From an uncultured Neisseriaceae bacterium (lineage in GTDB: Bacteria; Pseudomonadota; Gammaproteobacteria; Burkholderiales; Neisseriaceae): 64,000 nucleotides of DNA. The stretch is taken from the NCBI GenBank assembly GCA_945267035.1, contig CALYOS010000001.1:1-64000 (forward strand), given 5' to 3'. The translations under genes and the position numbers were made by a program. The notes beneath the pieces were generated by a model. That model was not told the DNA's origin. It did no database searches and worked only from the letters and a program-made list of their open reading frames with translations. Of the stretch, positions 50,576 to 60,094 are shown one piece after another (positions within the stretch are counted from its first letter, which is position 1; the number at the start of each line of letters is the position of its first letter).

Positions 50576-50596
50576 AAAGAACCTATGTTCTTTTTT
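50576..50596 (+). terminator. Short hairpin after the NlpC gene
   Basis: A 7-bp AT-rich stem AAAGAAC/GTTCTTT with loop CTAT and T run, 5 bases past the stop and 40 bases before ackA. Confidence 0.6.
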
Positions 50597-50631
50597 ATGT
50601 CTGAAGTATTTATAAACAGGAATAATTTAAT

Positions 50632-51837
50632 ATGAGTAATCAAGATTTGGTATTGATACTGAATTGTGGTAGTTCTTCTGTAAAAGCTGCTGTCATGGAT
50701 GTGGCGAAAAAAGAAGTATTGATGAGCTGTTTGGCTGAAAAAGTAGGCAACCCTGATGCTTACATCACCTTTAAAGTTAATGGTGAAAAAAATAAACATG
50801 ATTTGAGTGCTCCACATGATCATACTGCTGCAGTGATGGCGTTGCTGGATGAATTGAAAAAATTGGGCTTATATGATGGCGTTAAAGCAATTGGTCATCG
50901 TGTGGTACATGGTGGTGAACGCTTTACTCAGTCTACTGTGATTACTCCTGAAGTGATGCGTGATATTGAAGCATGCATTGTATTGGCTCCATTACACAAT
51001 CCTGCACATATTTTGGGTATTCAGGCTGCACAGCAAGCTTTCCCTCAATTGCCACAGGTTGCGGTTTTCGATACTGCATTCCACCAAACCATGCCTCCGC
51101 ATGCTTTCCATTATGCTGTTCCAACCAGTTTGTACACTAAATACGGTGTTCGCCGTTACGGTGCACATGGTACCAGCTACCGTTTTGTTGCTCAGGAAAC
51201 AGCTGCTATTTTGAATCGTGATATTAATCAAATGAGCATGGTGATCGCGCATTTGGGTAATGGTGCATCTATTACTGCTGTTAAAAATGGTCAATCTCAG
51301 GATACCAGTATGGGTCTGACTCCTCTGGAAGGTCTGGTTATGGGTACCCGTAGTGGTGATATTGACCCAAGTATTTTCTCTTTCCTGGCAGCAAATGCTA
51401 ACATGAGCATTGATCAGGTAACCGAAATGCTGAATAAAGAAAGTGGTATGCTGGGCTTATCTAATCTTTCTAATGATTGCCGTATTTTGGAAGAGGCAGC
51501 CGCTAATGGTGACCAAGGTGCTGAGCTTGCTTTGAATGTGTTTGCATATCGTCTGGCTAAATATGTTGGTAGCATGACTGTGGCAGCTGGTGGCTTAGAT
51601 GCGCTGGTATTCACTGGTGGTATTGGTGAAAATTCAGACTCTATGCGTAAAAAAGTGGTTGATTATCTGCATGTATTCGGTCTGAAACTTGATGATCAAG
51701 CCAATCTTGATGCTCGTTTCGGCAAATCAGGTGTGATCAGCACTAAAGACAGTAAAGGCAATGTATTGGTGGTACCAACTAATGAAGAATTGATGATTGC
51801 TTTGGATACTGCTGAATTAACTGGTATGCACGTTTAA
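50632..51837 (+). CDS. ackA: Acetate kinase
   Basis: 401 residues. Both signatures are present: VLILNCGSSSVKAAVMD at the start, and VVHGGERFTQS near 89. VAVFDTAFHQTMPPHAFHYAVP (about 143), AHLGNGASITAV (about 205) and VFTGGIGENSDSMR (about 325) are typical. It interconverts acetyl phosphate and acetate with ATP. No pta gene is adjacent. A strong terminator follows. Confidence 0.97.
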   Translation: MSNQDLVLILNCGSSSVKAAVMDVAKKEVLMSCLAEKVGNPDAYITFKVNGEKNKHDLSAPHDHTAAVMALLDELKKLGLYDGVKAIGHRVVHGGERFTQSTVITPEVMRDIEACIVLAPLHNPAHILGIQAAQQAFPQLPQVAVFDTAFHQTMPPHAFHYAVPTSLYTKYGVRRYGAHGTSYRFVAQETAAILNRDINQMSMVIAHLGNGASITAVKNGQSQDTSMGLTPLEGLVMGTRSGDIDPSIFSFLAANANMSIDQVTEMLNKESGMLGLSNLSNDCRILEEAAANGDQGAELALNVFAYRLAKYVGSMTVAAGGLDALVFTGGIGENSDSMRKKVVDYLHVFGLKLDDQANLDARFGKSGVISTKDSKGNVLVVPTNEELMIALDTAELTGMHV

Positions 51838-51894
51838 TCGTATTCTGGCTATAAGGGATACGGTTTAATATTAATCTATTAAACGTATTCGCTA

Positions 51895-51932
51895 AAACTG
51901 ACTTTATCCTGAAAGATAAAGTCAGTTTTTTA
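51895..51932 (+). terminator. Terminator after ackA
   Basis: A stem of about 14 bp (AAAACTGACTTTATC/GATAAAGTCAGTTTTT) with a 6-base loop and T run, 58 bases after the stop. Confidence 0.9.
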
Positions 51933-52007
51933 TTGTGCTTTAAGCTTAGAAAAATCAAGGTAAACCAAGTGCTTGTGCAATCATCAATTTAGACAAGTGG
52001 CATGATT

Positions 52008-52544
52008 TCAATTTTTTGATGCAATATTTAATACGAGCTCTCCAAATTGTCTCACTTTTTGCCAGTCTGTATATTCAATATGGGCATTGAGATCGGTTTC
52101 ACCCTTATTCAATTTCATCACTAGCTGCATCAGATAACGATCAATTAAGTTGTATTTGGCATAATGCAGTTCACCGGCAAAGATGCCGATTACATCGGGT
52201 TGCCAAGTACTTTTTTCAAAAAATTTGCGGGTGTAAGTATGCGTTTGTGGGGTATTACGATGTGGTTTGTTTGCCAGAATGCTGACGCTAAAAAAAGCGC
52301 TAGGGGTATGATCTAGTATGTGTTGATTTTGCTGGATCCAAGAGGTCATTTTCGGGGCATAATGTCCGTAGCGAATGGAAGCACCGATAATAATTTTATC
52401 GTAATCGCCTAAATTCAGTTGGGGTGCTTCGTTCAAGCTAATGGTATGGACGGTTATGCCGGCAGCTGTCCATTGGGCTTCCAGTCTCTGAGCGATCTTA
52501 TGGGTGTAACCAAAGCGGCTACTGAAGATAAGCAGATAATTCAT
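52008..52544 (-). CDS. hemG: Menaquinone-dependent protoporphyrinogen IX dehydrogenase
   Basis: 178 residues from ATG 52544; a TTG start ten codons upstream is possible. A flavodoxin-like protein very close to E. coli HemG: LLIFSSRFGYTHKIAQRL at the FMN loop, YDKIIIGASIRYGHYAP near 55-71, NKPHRNTPQTHTYTRKF near 100 and MKLNKGETD near 148. It oxidises protoporphyrinogen IX for heme synthesis at the membrane. Confidence 0.92.
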   Translation of the reverse strand: MNYLLIFSSRFGYTHKIAQRLEAQWTAAGITVHTISLNEAPQLNLGDYDKIIIGASIRYGHYAPKMTSWIQQNQHILDHTPSAFFSVSILANKPHRNTPQTHTYTRKFFEKSTWQPDVIGIFAGELHYAKYNLIDRYLMQLVMKLNKGETDLNAHIEYTDWQKVRQFGELVLNIASKN

Positions 52545-52702
52545 AAGCGTATGTGCGCTGTTAAATAAATTCAATCATACCATGCCTGCTGCCATTATTG
52601 CGTGGTGAGTTCATGCAACGGGTGTTTATGGGTTCGGATGCGCTAACAGGCTTTTTTTCCAGCTGGAGACTGGTACAATAGCGGCTGTTTTTGGAGATAT
52701 TT

Positions 52703-54415
52703 ATGAAAGCCAGTCAGTTTTATATTTCGACTTTAAAAGAAGCACCGGCAGAGGCGGAATTAGCCAGTCATAAACTTATGTTGCGTACCGGAATGATCCG
52801 TCGGCTAGCCAGCGGGTTGTATACCTGGATGCCCATGGGATTACGCGTTTTGCGTAAGGTGGAGCATATCGTACGAGAAGAGATGAATCGTGCCGGATCG
52901 ATTGAGTTGCTTATGCCAGTGGTACAACCGGCTGAATTATGGCAGGAAAGCGGACGCTGGTCGTTTTATGGTAAGGAATTATTGCGAATTACTGACCGGC
53001 ATGAACGTGAGTTCTGTATGGGACCCACTTGTGAAGAAGTCATTACTGATATTGTTCGCAGTGAAATACGCAGCTATAAGCAGCTTCCCCTGAATTTTTA
53101 TCATATCCAAACTAAATTTCGCGATGAAGTCAGACCTCGCTTTGGGGTAATGCGTGCGCGAGAATTTGTGATGAAAGATGCTTATTCTTTTCATACCAAT
53201 TTTGAATCGCTACAACAGACTTATCAGGATATGTTTAATGCGTATTGTAAAATTTTTGACCGGTTGGGGCTGGATTACCGTCCTGTAGCGGCAGATACGG
53301 GAAGTATTGGCGGTACCGGATCGCATGAATTTCAGGTATTGGCTGAGAGTGGTGAAGATGTGATTGCTTACAGTGATGCATCTGACTACGCCGCGAATGT
53401 GGAATTAGCTACCACTATGCCGCTTACCGGCGAGCGACTGTCTGCCAGCATGGATCTGACTAAGCTGCATACGCCAAATATTCGTACCATTGATGAGCTG
53501 ACTGAATTTTTAAATATTTCCGCTGATCAGACTTTAAAATCCATCGTGGTTGAAGGTGAAGAGGATGGTTCAGTGGTATTGTTATTGGTGCGTGGTGATC
53601 ATCATTTGAATGAGATTAAGGCCGAAAAATTAGCCGGTGTCAAAGCACCATTAACCATGGCTTCTGCTAATGCAATTGAGGCTGCTTTTGCCGGTGCACA
53701 TGGTGGTTCGTTAGGACCTGTTGGCTTTTCCGGCAAGGTTTATGCCGACTTTGCTTTGGCTAATGGCGCTGACTGGGTGATCGGAGCCAATGAAGATGAT
53801 CATCATTATCGCGGTTTCAATTTTGGTCGGGATGCAGACGAACCAGAATTTGTCGATTTGCGTGAAGTGGTTGCTGGTGATCCTAGTCCATGCGGTCAGG
53901 GTACGCTTAAGCTGGCACGTGGCATTGAAGTAGGGCATGTTTTTCAGTTGGGGACGAAATATTCTGAGGCCTTGCAAGCTACGGTACTCGATGCCAACGG
54001 CAAAAATGTGGTTGTAGAAATGGGTTGTTATGGAATTGGGATTACCCGTGTAGTGGCCGCTGCAATTGAGCAAAATAACGATGAACGTGGCATTATTTGG
54101 ACTGAGGCCATGGCTCCATTTACAGTAGTCATTGTGCCAATGAATTATAAAAAATCCAATGATGTGAAAACTGCTGCCGATGAAATTTATGCCCAATTGC
54201 TGCAAGCTGGGGTAGATGTTTTATTGGATGATCGTGACGAGCGTTCAGGTGTTTTACTGCACGATTCTGAGTTGATCGGTATTCCTCACCGCATTGTTAT
54301 CGGGGATCGTGGTTTGAAAGCGGGTGTGGTGGAATATCAGGCACGCAAAGAGACTGAGGCAACTCAAATTGCGCGTGAGAATATCGTTGCACATATTTGT
54401 AGTCAGTTGAATTAA
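52703..54415 (+). CDS. proS: Prolyl-tRNA synthetase (bacterial type)
   Basis: 570 residues. Class II core with [42 protein letters not shown] at the start, motif 2 [26 protein letters not shown] near 135-160, and the insertion editing domain (about 225-400, with [24 protein letters not shown]). Motif 3 ([17 protein letters not shown]) lies near 442. The anticodon-binding domain follows ([11 protein letters not shown]). ATG 52703 is preceded by GGAG at the right distance. Confidence 0.97.
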   Translation: MKASQFYISTLKEAPAEAELASHKLMLRTGMIRRLASGLYTWMPMGLRVLRKVEHIVREEMNRAGSIELLMPVVQPAELWQESGRWSFYGKELLRITDRHEREFCMGPTCEEVITDIVRSEIRSYKQLPLNFYHIQTKFRDEVRPRFGVMRAREFVMKDAYSFHTNFESLQQTYQDMFNAYCKIFDRLGLDYRPVAADTGSIGGTGSHEFQVLAESGEDVIAYSDASDYAANVELATTMPLTGERLSASMDLTKLHTPNIRTIDELTEFLNISADQTLKSIVVEGEEDGSVVLLLVRGDHHLNEIKAEKLAGVKAPLTMASANAIEAAFAGAHGGSLGPVGFSGKVYADFALANGADWVIGANEDDHHYRGFNFGRDADEPEFVDLREVVAGDPSPCGQGTLKLARGIEVGHVFQLGTKYSEALQATVLDANGKNVVVEMGCYGIGITRVVAAAIEQNNDERGIIWTEAMAPFTVVIVPMNYKKSNDVKTAADEIYAQLLQAGVDVLLDDRDERSGVLLHDSELIGIPHRIVIGDRGLKAGVVEYQARKETEATQIARENIVAHICSQLN

Positions 54416-55053
54416 AGCAAGTTATTTAAAATAAACCTGAATTCGGTTATTTGTTCAATATTGTTTAAATTGCCCTGCGGTAGATTTAATAAGTTGGATT
54501 GGATTAATTGATTAATGTTTATATTACTTATCAATATAGATTTTATTAAAGGGTGTGAGTTTATCGCACTCTATTCAGGTTTATGATGGATTAAACTAAC
54601 GTAAAGCTACTGCACGGTCGTGCAGTTTTTTTTATGGCAATGGAAAGTCATTAATTCAATAGCCTTAATAAGAAAAATATAACTTTAGTGCTGCTGGTTT
54701 GAATGAGAAAAGGATGCTAGCGGCCTGAACGAAGTTATTTTATCAGCACCCTTTTTTACCATAAATGATATCTTGCCATATTATCAGCAATAAAACATGC
54801 TGAAGTGAGCAACAGCGTTAACAGTTTTATTTGCTGGTCGTTTTAGAACGGCGAAAAATTGCCTTTAATTGGTTTTATTATCTTTATCGCAAATGAAAAT
54901 GGTTTTAGCTACAAAAGTTAAGGCAGAAGCTTTTTGATTTAAGCTACAGCTCTATCAACTTTTTGGTGACGATTTTTTTATCCAGTGATTTTGTCCACTA
55001 CTGAGGCGGAGCGAAACGCATAATCGGCCAAAAAATTGATAGAGTAGGCAGAT
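54416..55053. other. 638-base spacer between proS and nadE
   Basis: It holds the terminator at 54609-54632 and no supported gene. A 23-codon frame at about 54515 has no ribosome binding site of note. The rest is AT-rich. Confidence 0.45.
54609..54632 (+). terminator. Terminator, probably for proS
   Basis: A stem CTGCACG/CGTGCAG with a 2-base loop and eight T. It lies about 190 bases after the proS stop. Confidence 0.7.
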
Positions 55054-55845
55054 TTATTTAAATAATTCTGCTGGAATTTGGCACACCGGAATGGGGTTGA
55101 TTTTATGCTGCATGGCACGATGATAACGATCATATATGCTGAAAACTTCGCGCTCCCGCCCAGTGAAGTCGTCGATGGTGTGCTGATCGTAAACACTCAT
55201 TGCCCATTCCAGCTCCGGATAGGTGGCACCGATTTGGTCTTCGTCAGTTTTGTCGGCATCCCATAATCCGTCGGTAGGGGCAGCTTGAATGATGTCGTTG
55301 TTGATATTAAGTGCTTTAGCAAGCGTATAGACTTGTGTTTTGAGTAGATCGGCAATCGGGCTAATATCTACTCCGCCGTCGCCGTATTTGGTGAAAAATC
55401 CGACGCCAAAATCTTCGACTTTATTGCCGGTGCCCGCAACCAGCATTCCGCGTACTTGAGCGTAATAATATAAGGTAACCATGCGTAAACGGCTGCGAGC
55501 ATTGGCAAAGGCGAGCTGTGTTTGATGCTGGTTTTTATCTCCAATATCTACAGCGGCGGCCAGGGAATCAAAGGTGGTGGTTAAATCTACACGGTGGGCT
55601 TCGACATTGGCATAGTTTTTTTTTAGCTGATTGATGTGTTCCTGCGCGCGGGCAATCTGGTCTGCTTTCTGATGAATCGGCATTTCCAGTACGATTGTCG
55701 GTAATCCGGTTTTTGCGGCTAGGGTAGACACCACAGCAGAGTCAATCCCTCCAGAGACGCCAACGACAAAGCCTTTGCTTTTAGCTTGGTTGGCATAGTT
55801 GCTCAACCAGTTGACGATATGTTCGATAATGGCTGCAGATTGCAT
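55054..55845 (-). CDS. nadE: NAD synthetase, ammonia-dependent
   Basis: 263 residues, no glutaminase domain. The PP-loop is GFVVGVSGGIDSAVVSTLAAK near 25-45. GTGNKVEDFGVGFFTKYGDGGVDISPIADLLKTQVYTLAKAL near 140-180 and DEDQIGATYPELEWAM near 205 are diagnostic. It amidates deamido-NAD in the cytoplasm. Confidence 0.95.
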   Translation of the reverse strand: MQSAAIIEHIVNWLSNYANQAKSKGFVVGVSGGIDSAVVSTLAAKTGLPTIVLEMPIHQKADQIARAQEHINQLKKNYANVEAHRVDLTTTFDSLAAAVDIGDKNQHQTQLAFANARSRLRMVTLYYYAQVRGMLVAGTGNKVEDFGVGFFTKYGDGGVDISPIADLLKTQVYTLAKALNINNDIIQAAPTDGLWDADKTDEDQIGATYPELEWAMSVYDQHTIDDFTGREREVFSIYDRYHRAMQHKINPIPVCQIPAELFK

Positions 55846-56268
55846 GGTTTTTCCTTGAATATTTGGATAATCTAGGCTAAATATACTGCTTAAATGTGTG
55901 CTTGCAAAGTAAGATGATTCTATCGCTCAGTCTGGGTAAAGAAGACGAAACGGTTTTTTCAACTAATGTTAAGCAATTATTTTTTGATTTGGTTGAACGA
56001 ACAAGACATCAATTCAACGTTTATTGTTGTTGCATTTAAGGTCAGAAACACTTTGTGTATGACAAGCTCACTGCATCGTCTAAATTTTTAATTCTGTCAC
56101 CATCAGTTTTCTATCTTTTTTTTAGTTTAATTTTGTGCCGGTTGAAAAGAATGTTTTTTCGGTCTGAAGTACTTTATATGGTATGTACCTAAGATAAGTT
56201 GGTGGGCATTGTTGGTGAGTTCAGTTAAAATAACTAAGATATGTATAATGTTGTTGGACAGATGAATC
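55846..56268. other. 423-base divergent intergenic region, no gene seen
   Basis: AT-rich, presumably holding promoters for nadE and the DUF971-ubiE genes. No convincing promoter pair or RNA was found. Confidence 0.4.
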
Positions 56269-56628
56269 ATGGAATATCAGGTTCCTGATGAGATTCGCCT
56301 CAGTCATGATAAGCGGGTGTTAATTTTGGTGTATGCGCACGGGCGTTATGAGCTATCAGCAGAATATCTACGGGTTTTTTCGCCCAGTGCTGAGGTGCGT
56401 GGTCATGGAAAAGGTCAGGAAATATTGCAAACTGGTAAGCGTGAAGTGACGATCGAGTCGCTGACACCGGTTGGTCATTATGCAATAAGAATTGCTTTTT
56501 CTGACGGGCATGACAGTGGGTTGTATGACTGGAATTATTTATCTGCTTTATCCACGCAAAAGCAAGAGCGTTGGGCGGAGTATGAAAAACAGTTACACCA
56601 AGCTGGCGCCAGTCGTGATGCAATGTAA
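56269..56628 (+). CDS. DUF971-domain protein
   Basis: 119 residues. DUF971 (gamma-butyrobetaine hydroxylase-like N-terminal) features: PDEIRLSHDKRVLILVYAHGRYELSAEYLRVFSPSAEVRGHG, then VTIESLTPVGHYAIRIAFSDGHDSGLYDWNYLSAL. These proteins may act in Fe-S or metal handling, not proven. It lies 81 bases before ubiE on the same strand, an association seen in many beta- and gammaproteobacteria. Confidence 0.88.
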   Translation: MEYQVPDEIRLSHDKRVLILVYAHGRYELSAEYLRVFSPSAEVRGHGKGQEILQTGKREVTIESLTPVGHYAIRIAFSDGHDSGLYDWNYLSALSTQKQERWAEYEKQLHQAGASRDAM

Positions 56629-56709
56629 CGGATGCATGCTAGATGATGGTGGATGCAGGCATTTGCTGGATGTAATATATTTAATCAATATTCGATTTGA
56701 AAGTGGTGT

Positions 56710-57447
56710 ATGAGCGATCACAAAACCCATTTTGGCTATCAGACTGTAGATGAAAATGAGAAAGCCGGACGAGTAGCCAGTGTATTCCATTCGGTGGCGA
56801 AAAATTATGATGTAATGAATGATGTGATGTCTGGTGGCATGCATCGGCTGTGGAAACACTTCACTATTACCACCGCGCCATTACATCAGGGTGATAAGGT
56901 ATTGGATATTGCCGGTGGATCTGGTGATTTGGCTCGTGGTTGGGCCAAACGTGTTGGCAAAACAGGGGAAGTATGGCTAACTGATATTAATTCTTCGATG
57001 CTAACGGTTGGACGTGATCGTTTGCTTAATGAAGGGATGGTCTTGCCGGTAGCCTTGTGTGATGCGGAGAAATTGCCGTTTCCAGATAATTATTTTAATT
57101 TGGTTTCGGTCTCTTTTGGTTTGCGTAATATGACCCATAAAGAGGTGGCCTTGGCGGAAATGTATCGGGTGTTAAAACCAGGTGGCACTTTACTGGTGTT
57201 AGAGTTTTCGCAGGTATTTAAACCGCTGAAACCGTTGTATGATTTGTATTCGTTTAAAATGCTGCCATTAATGGGTAAGCTGATAGCTAAGGATGCTGAT
57301 AGTTATCAATATTTGGCTGAATCAATCCGCATGCATCCTGATCAGGAAACGTTACGTAATATGATGCTTTCTGTAGGATTTGATCGGGTTAGTTACCATA
57401 ATCTGACAGCCGGTGTTGTTGCGCTGCACAAAGGGGTGAAGTTTTAA
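56710..57447 (+). CDS. ubiE: Ubiquinone/menaquinone biosynthesis C-methyltransferase
   Basis: 245 residues. Start [44 protein letters not shown] is typical. The SAM site [20 protein letters not shown] lies near 65-84, and [28 protein letters not shown] near 135-162. It methylates the quinone ring; with hemG (quinone-dependent) it fits a respiratory lifestyle. It is followed by a terminator. Confidence 0.96.
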   Translation: MSDHKTHFGYQTVDENEKAGRVASVFHSVAKNYDVMNDVMSGGMHRLWKHFTITTAPLHQGDKVLDIAGGSGDLARGWAKRVGKTGEVWLTDINSSMLTVGRDRLLNEGMVLPVALCDAEKLPFPDNYFNLVSVSFGLRNMTHKEVALAEMYRVLKPGGTLLVLEFSQVFKPLKPLYDLYSFKMLPLMGKLIAKDADSYQYLAESIRMHPDQETLRNMMLSVGFDRVSYHNLTAGVVALHKGVKF

Positions 57448-57466
57448 AGAAGGTGGTTAATATTGA

Positions 57467-57496
57467 TCAGGCTGCTTGGAAGTAGCCTGAATTTTT
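57467..57496 (+). terminator. Terminator after ubiE
   Basis: A stem TCAGGCT/AGCCTGA with a loop of about 10 bases and a T-rich tail, 20 bases past the stop. The arms carry a CAGCCTGA-like word that recalls DNA uptake sequences, which often sit in terminators in Neisseriaceae. Confidence 0.75.
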
Positions 57497-58434
57497 ATTG
57501 ACTATCATCTATTTAGGTTATTTTTTAATTTTTGATTGATTCATCCCTTGGCTAGTGGCACTACAGGTAAATGCTTTTATCTAAAATCGAAGGCTATCAA
57601 GTAACGCCCAACAACAAGCGCAAGAATTGATTTATGGTTTATATAACACTGATAACTTACACATCATATCTGGCGTTTTTTTGAGATACGAGTCCTACAA
57701 TGTGATATTTGATTTTTATTATACAAGGTGAATAAAGTGATCATTGCAGCTTTGAAGTTTATAAAAACCAATGCCAGAAATTCTGGCAAAATTGGACGAA
57801 CATAATGTATTTTAGATAATTATTTCGCTCAAAACATGTTTTTGGCGTCAGGACTTTTAGCTGATAAAACGGGTGGTATAATTTAGTATTGAGTGATTCA
57901 ATTGAAGAGGTAAAGGATATCATGAAAAATGATTCTTTTTACATTCTTGATTTTGTAGATTTTAATTATACTTTCTTTCAGGCATCGAATTTGTCGCCTA
58001 GTCTAACGATCAGATAAATTAAGTCTTGCTCTGACCCATAACTTAGTATGTTAAGTTTATGGGATAGATTTTGATTTTTCTTTTATTATTGATTCTATCG
58101 AATCAGTTTATGAAGCTTTTATCTTCAGGCGCTTTTTGAATATTATATAATTTGGTATTTAAATGTGTCTTGGTTTTCTTCAAGTACAAATCATTTGCTG
58201 AAGCTTTGGAAGCCATTTATAAAGCTATGATGTGTTAGTAGGTTTTTTTTGCTACAAATAAATGTTTTGTAGCCGTAGTTAAGGGTATAGTCAGGACAAT
58301 ATTTCCATCTATTTTGTTTATTAAACCGAACGTTTTCTAATAGATTTAAAATGGTTGGTGGTTTGAATTGAAGTATTAAATTGTGAACGATTAAAAGCCA
58401 ACAGCAATTTCGGTTCCTATTATTATTAAGTTGA
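57497..58434. other. 0.94 kb gene-poor region with one small ORF candidate
   Basis: Only the small ORF at 57922-58017 has start signals. A start-less minus-strand open stretch (about 58191-58420) reads FNKQNRWKYCPDYTLNYGYK... but has no start codon and may be chance or a remnant. The rest is AT-rich. Confidence 0.4.
57922..58017 (+). CDS. Candidate small protein (31 residues)
   Basis: ATG 57922 follows an excellent site (GAGG and AAAGGA at about 57906-57916). An extended -10 (TGGTATAAT, 57874-57882) lies 40 bases upstream; the -35 is poor. The product is MKNDSFYILDFVDFNYTFFQ... ending SLTIR, aromatic-rich and acidic. No family is known. It could also be a leader peptide or a remnant. It deserves testing because it is the only frame in this spacer with both signals. 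Confidence 0.35.
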   Translation: MKNDSFYILDFVDFNYTFFQASNLSPSLTIR

Positions 58435-58443
58435 GTGTATAAA

Positions 58444-59895
58444 ATGAGTGAATTAAAACATCTTGAGCCCCAATCGGTGTGGCAATGGTTTGAACGTTTG
58501 TGTGCAATACCCCGCCCGACTTTTCATGAGCAGGCGGTGCGGCAGATGTTGGTAGAGGCAGCTGAGCAACGTGGATTAAAAACTGACGTAGATGCTAAGG
58601 GAAATGTGCGCATGATTAAGCCGGCTACAGCCGGTATGGAAGATCGAACACCGGTTGCGTTGCAGGCGCATATGGATATGGTGGCACAGAAAGGTGAAAA
58701 ATCTAATCATGATTTTTTGCGCGACCCAATCACTACTCGGATTGAAGATGGCTGGGTATGGGCCAATGATACAACGCTAGGTGCTGATAATGGAATCGGG
58801 CTGGCGATGGGGCTGGCGGTCATGTTTAGTGATGATATTGTTCATCCTGAGTTAACGCTAATTGTGACTGTTGAAGAAGAAGTTGGCATGGGCGGTGCAG
58901 AAGCTTTAAGTTCTGACTGGTTGCACATGCCGTATTTGATCAATTTGGATACTGAAGATGCTGGCGAAATTTTTATCGGTTGCGCTGGTGGGCGGGATGC
59001 AAGTTTTACTCTGCCGCTGGATTGGCAGTCGGTTGATGCTCGAGCTTGCAGGATTCGGGTATCTGGTTTGCGTGGTGGTCATTCTGGTGTTGATATTGAT
59101 AAAAACCATGCTAATGCTAATGTTCTTTTAGCTCGAGTTTTGAGCAGTTTGTATTCTTCTATACCTTTTTCTCTAAGTTCTTTTCACGGTGGCGAGTTGC
59201 GCAATGTCATTACGCGCGAAGCAGAGGCTCTGATTGTGGTGGATGAAGAGATAGCACTTGAAGCGGTGTCAGAGATTGCTGCGGCGATCAAGGCTGAGTG
59301 GCCTGAAGAAGAACATTTGCAAATTGAAGCAGAATTTATTGATCTGACTTCGCTACAGGTTGCTTCAGTCGAGAAAACGCAAAAAGCACTGGATTTATTG
59401 TTGTCGGTGCCTAATGGAGTGCTGCGAATGAGCGATGCGTTTGCCGGCGTTGTGGAAACGTCATCAAATATCGGTGTGGTGCAAACGACAACAGATGGAT
59501 TGCATATTCATTGCTTGATGCGTTCGCTGAAGGAAACACCAAAAGATGAATTAAGCTTGCGTTTAACTGCATTGGCACGAATGGCTGGGGCAGAAATAGC
59601 GTTAATGGCTGATTATCCCTCATGGACACCCAATCCTGATTCGGCTTTGTTGAAACTGACCAGTCAGGTCTTCAGGGAGCATTATGGCAAAGAGCCTCCT
59701 TTGCAGATTATCCATGCTGGGCTTGAATGTGGTATTCTGAGCGGAAAAGCGCCAAAATTGGATATGGTATCATTTGGTCCTACTATCCGAGCGGCACATT
59801 CTCCTAAAGAACGGTTAGAAGTGGCTACGGTGGCAGAATGTTGGTCTATCTTGGTGGATTTATTACGAGTTATGCCACAACGCAGTCATGAGTAA
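58444..59895 (+). CDS. pepD: Aminoacyl-histidine dipeptidase
   Basis: 483 residues from ATG 58444; a GTG three codons upstream is possible. M20 metallopeptidase: LQAHMDMVAQKG near 75-86 (metal His and Asp), TTLGADNGIGLAMGLAVM near 113 (bridging Asp), TVEEEVGMGGAEAL near 142 (catalytic Glu pair), RGGHSGVDIDKNHANAN near 205. It cleaves X-His and other dipeptides in the cytoplasm. Confidence 0.94.
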   Translation: MSELKHLEPQSVWQWFERLCAIPRPTFHEQAVRQMLVEAAEQRGLKTDVDAKGNVRMIKPATAGMEDRTPVALQAHMDMVAQKGEKSNHDFLRDPITTRIEDGWVWANDTTLGADNGIGLAMGLAVMFSDDIVHPELTLIVTVEEEVGMGGAEALSSDWLHMPYLINLDTEDAGEIFIGCAGGRDASFTLPLDWQSVDARACRIRVSGLRGGHSGVDIDKNHANANVLLARVLSSLYSSIPFSLSSFHGGELRNVITREAEALIVVDEEIALEAVSEIAAAIKAEWPEEEHLQIEAEFIDLTSLQVASVEKTQKALDLLLSVPNGVLRMSDAFAGVVETSSNIGVVQTTTDGLHIHCLMRSLKETPKDELSLRLTALARMAGAEIALMADYPSWTPNPDSALLKLTSQVFREHYGKEPPLQIIHAGLECGILSGKAPKLDMVSFGPTIRAAHSPKERLEVATVAECWSILVDLLRVMPQRSHE

Positions 59896-60094
59896 AGCAT
59901 AGTTTGAAGGACATGTTTCACAGATGCCCTGAAGTTTGCTTACGACTAATCTTCATCCTAACGCAAGCAGCTAAATATAACTAGGCGAAGCTGTGTTAGC
60001 AGTTTATTCTGGTGATGGTTTTTTTAACTTGGCTGTGCTTTGGCTACCAAAATATTCTGTTAAACTCAGTTTCGCTGCAAAGAAATAGGTGGAT

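Noticed and set aside
53711..54205. 164-codon antisense frame inside proS
   Set aside because: It is a shadow of a well-conserved tRNA synthetase gene.
58191..58420. Minus-strand open stretch of about 75 codons
   Set aside because: There is no ATG, GTG or TTG start and AT-rich spacers produce such frames by chance.
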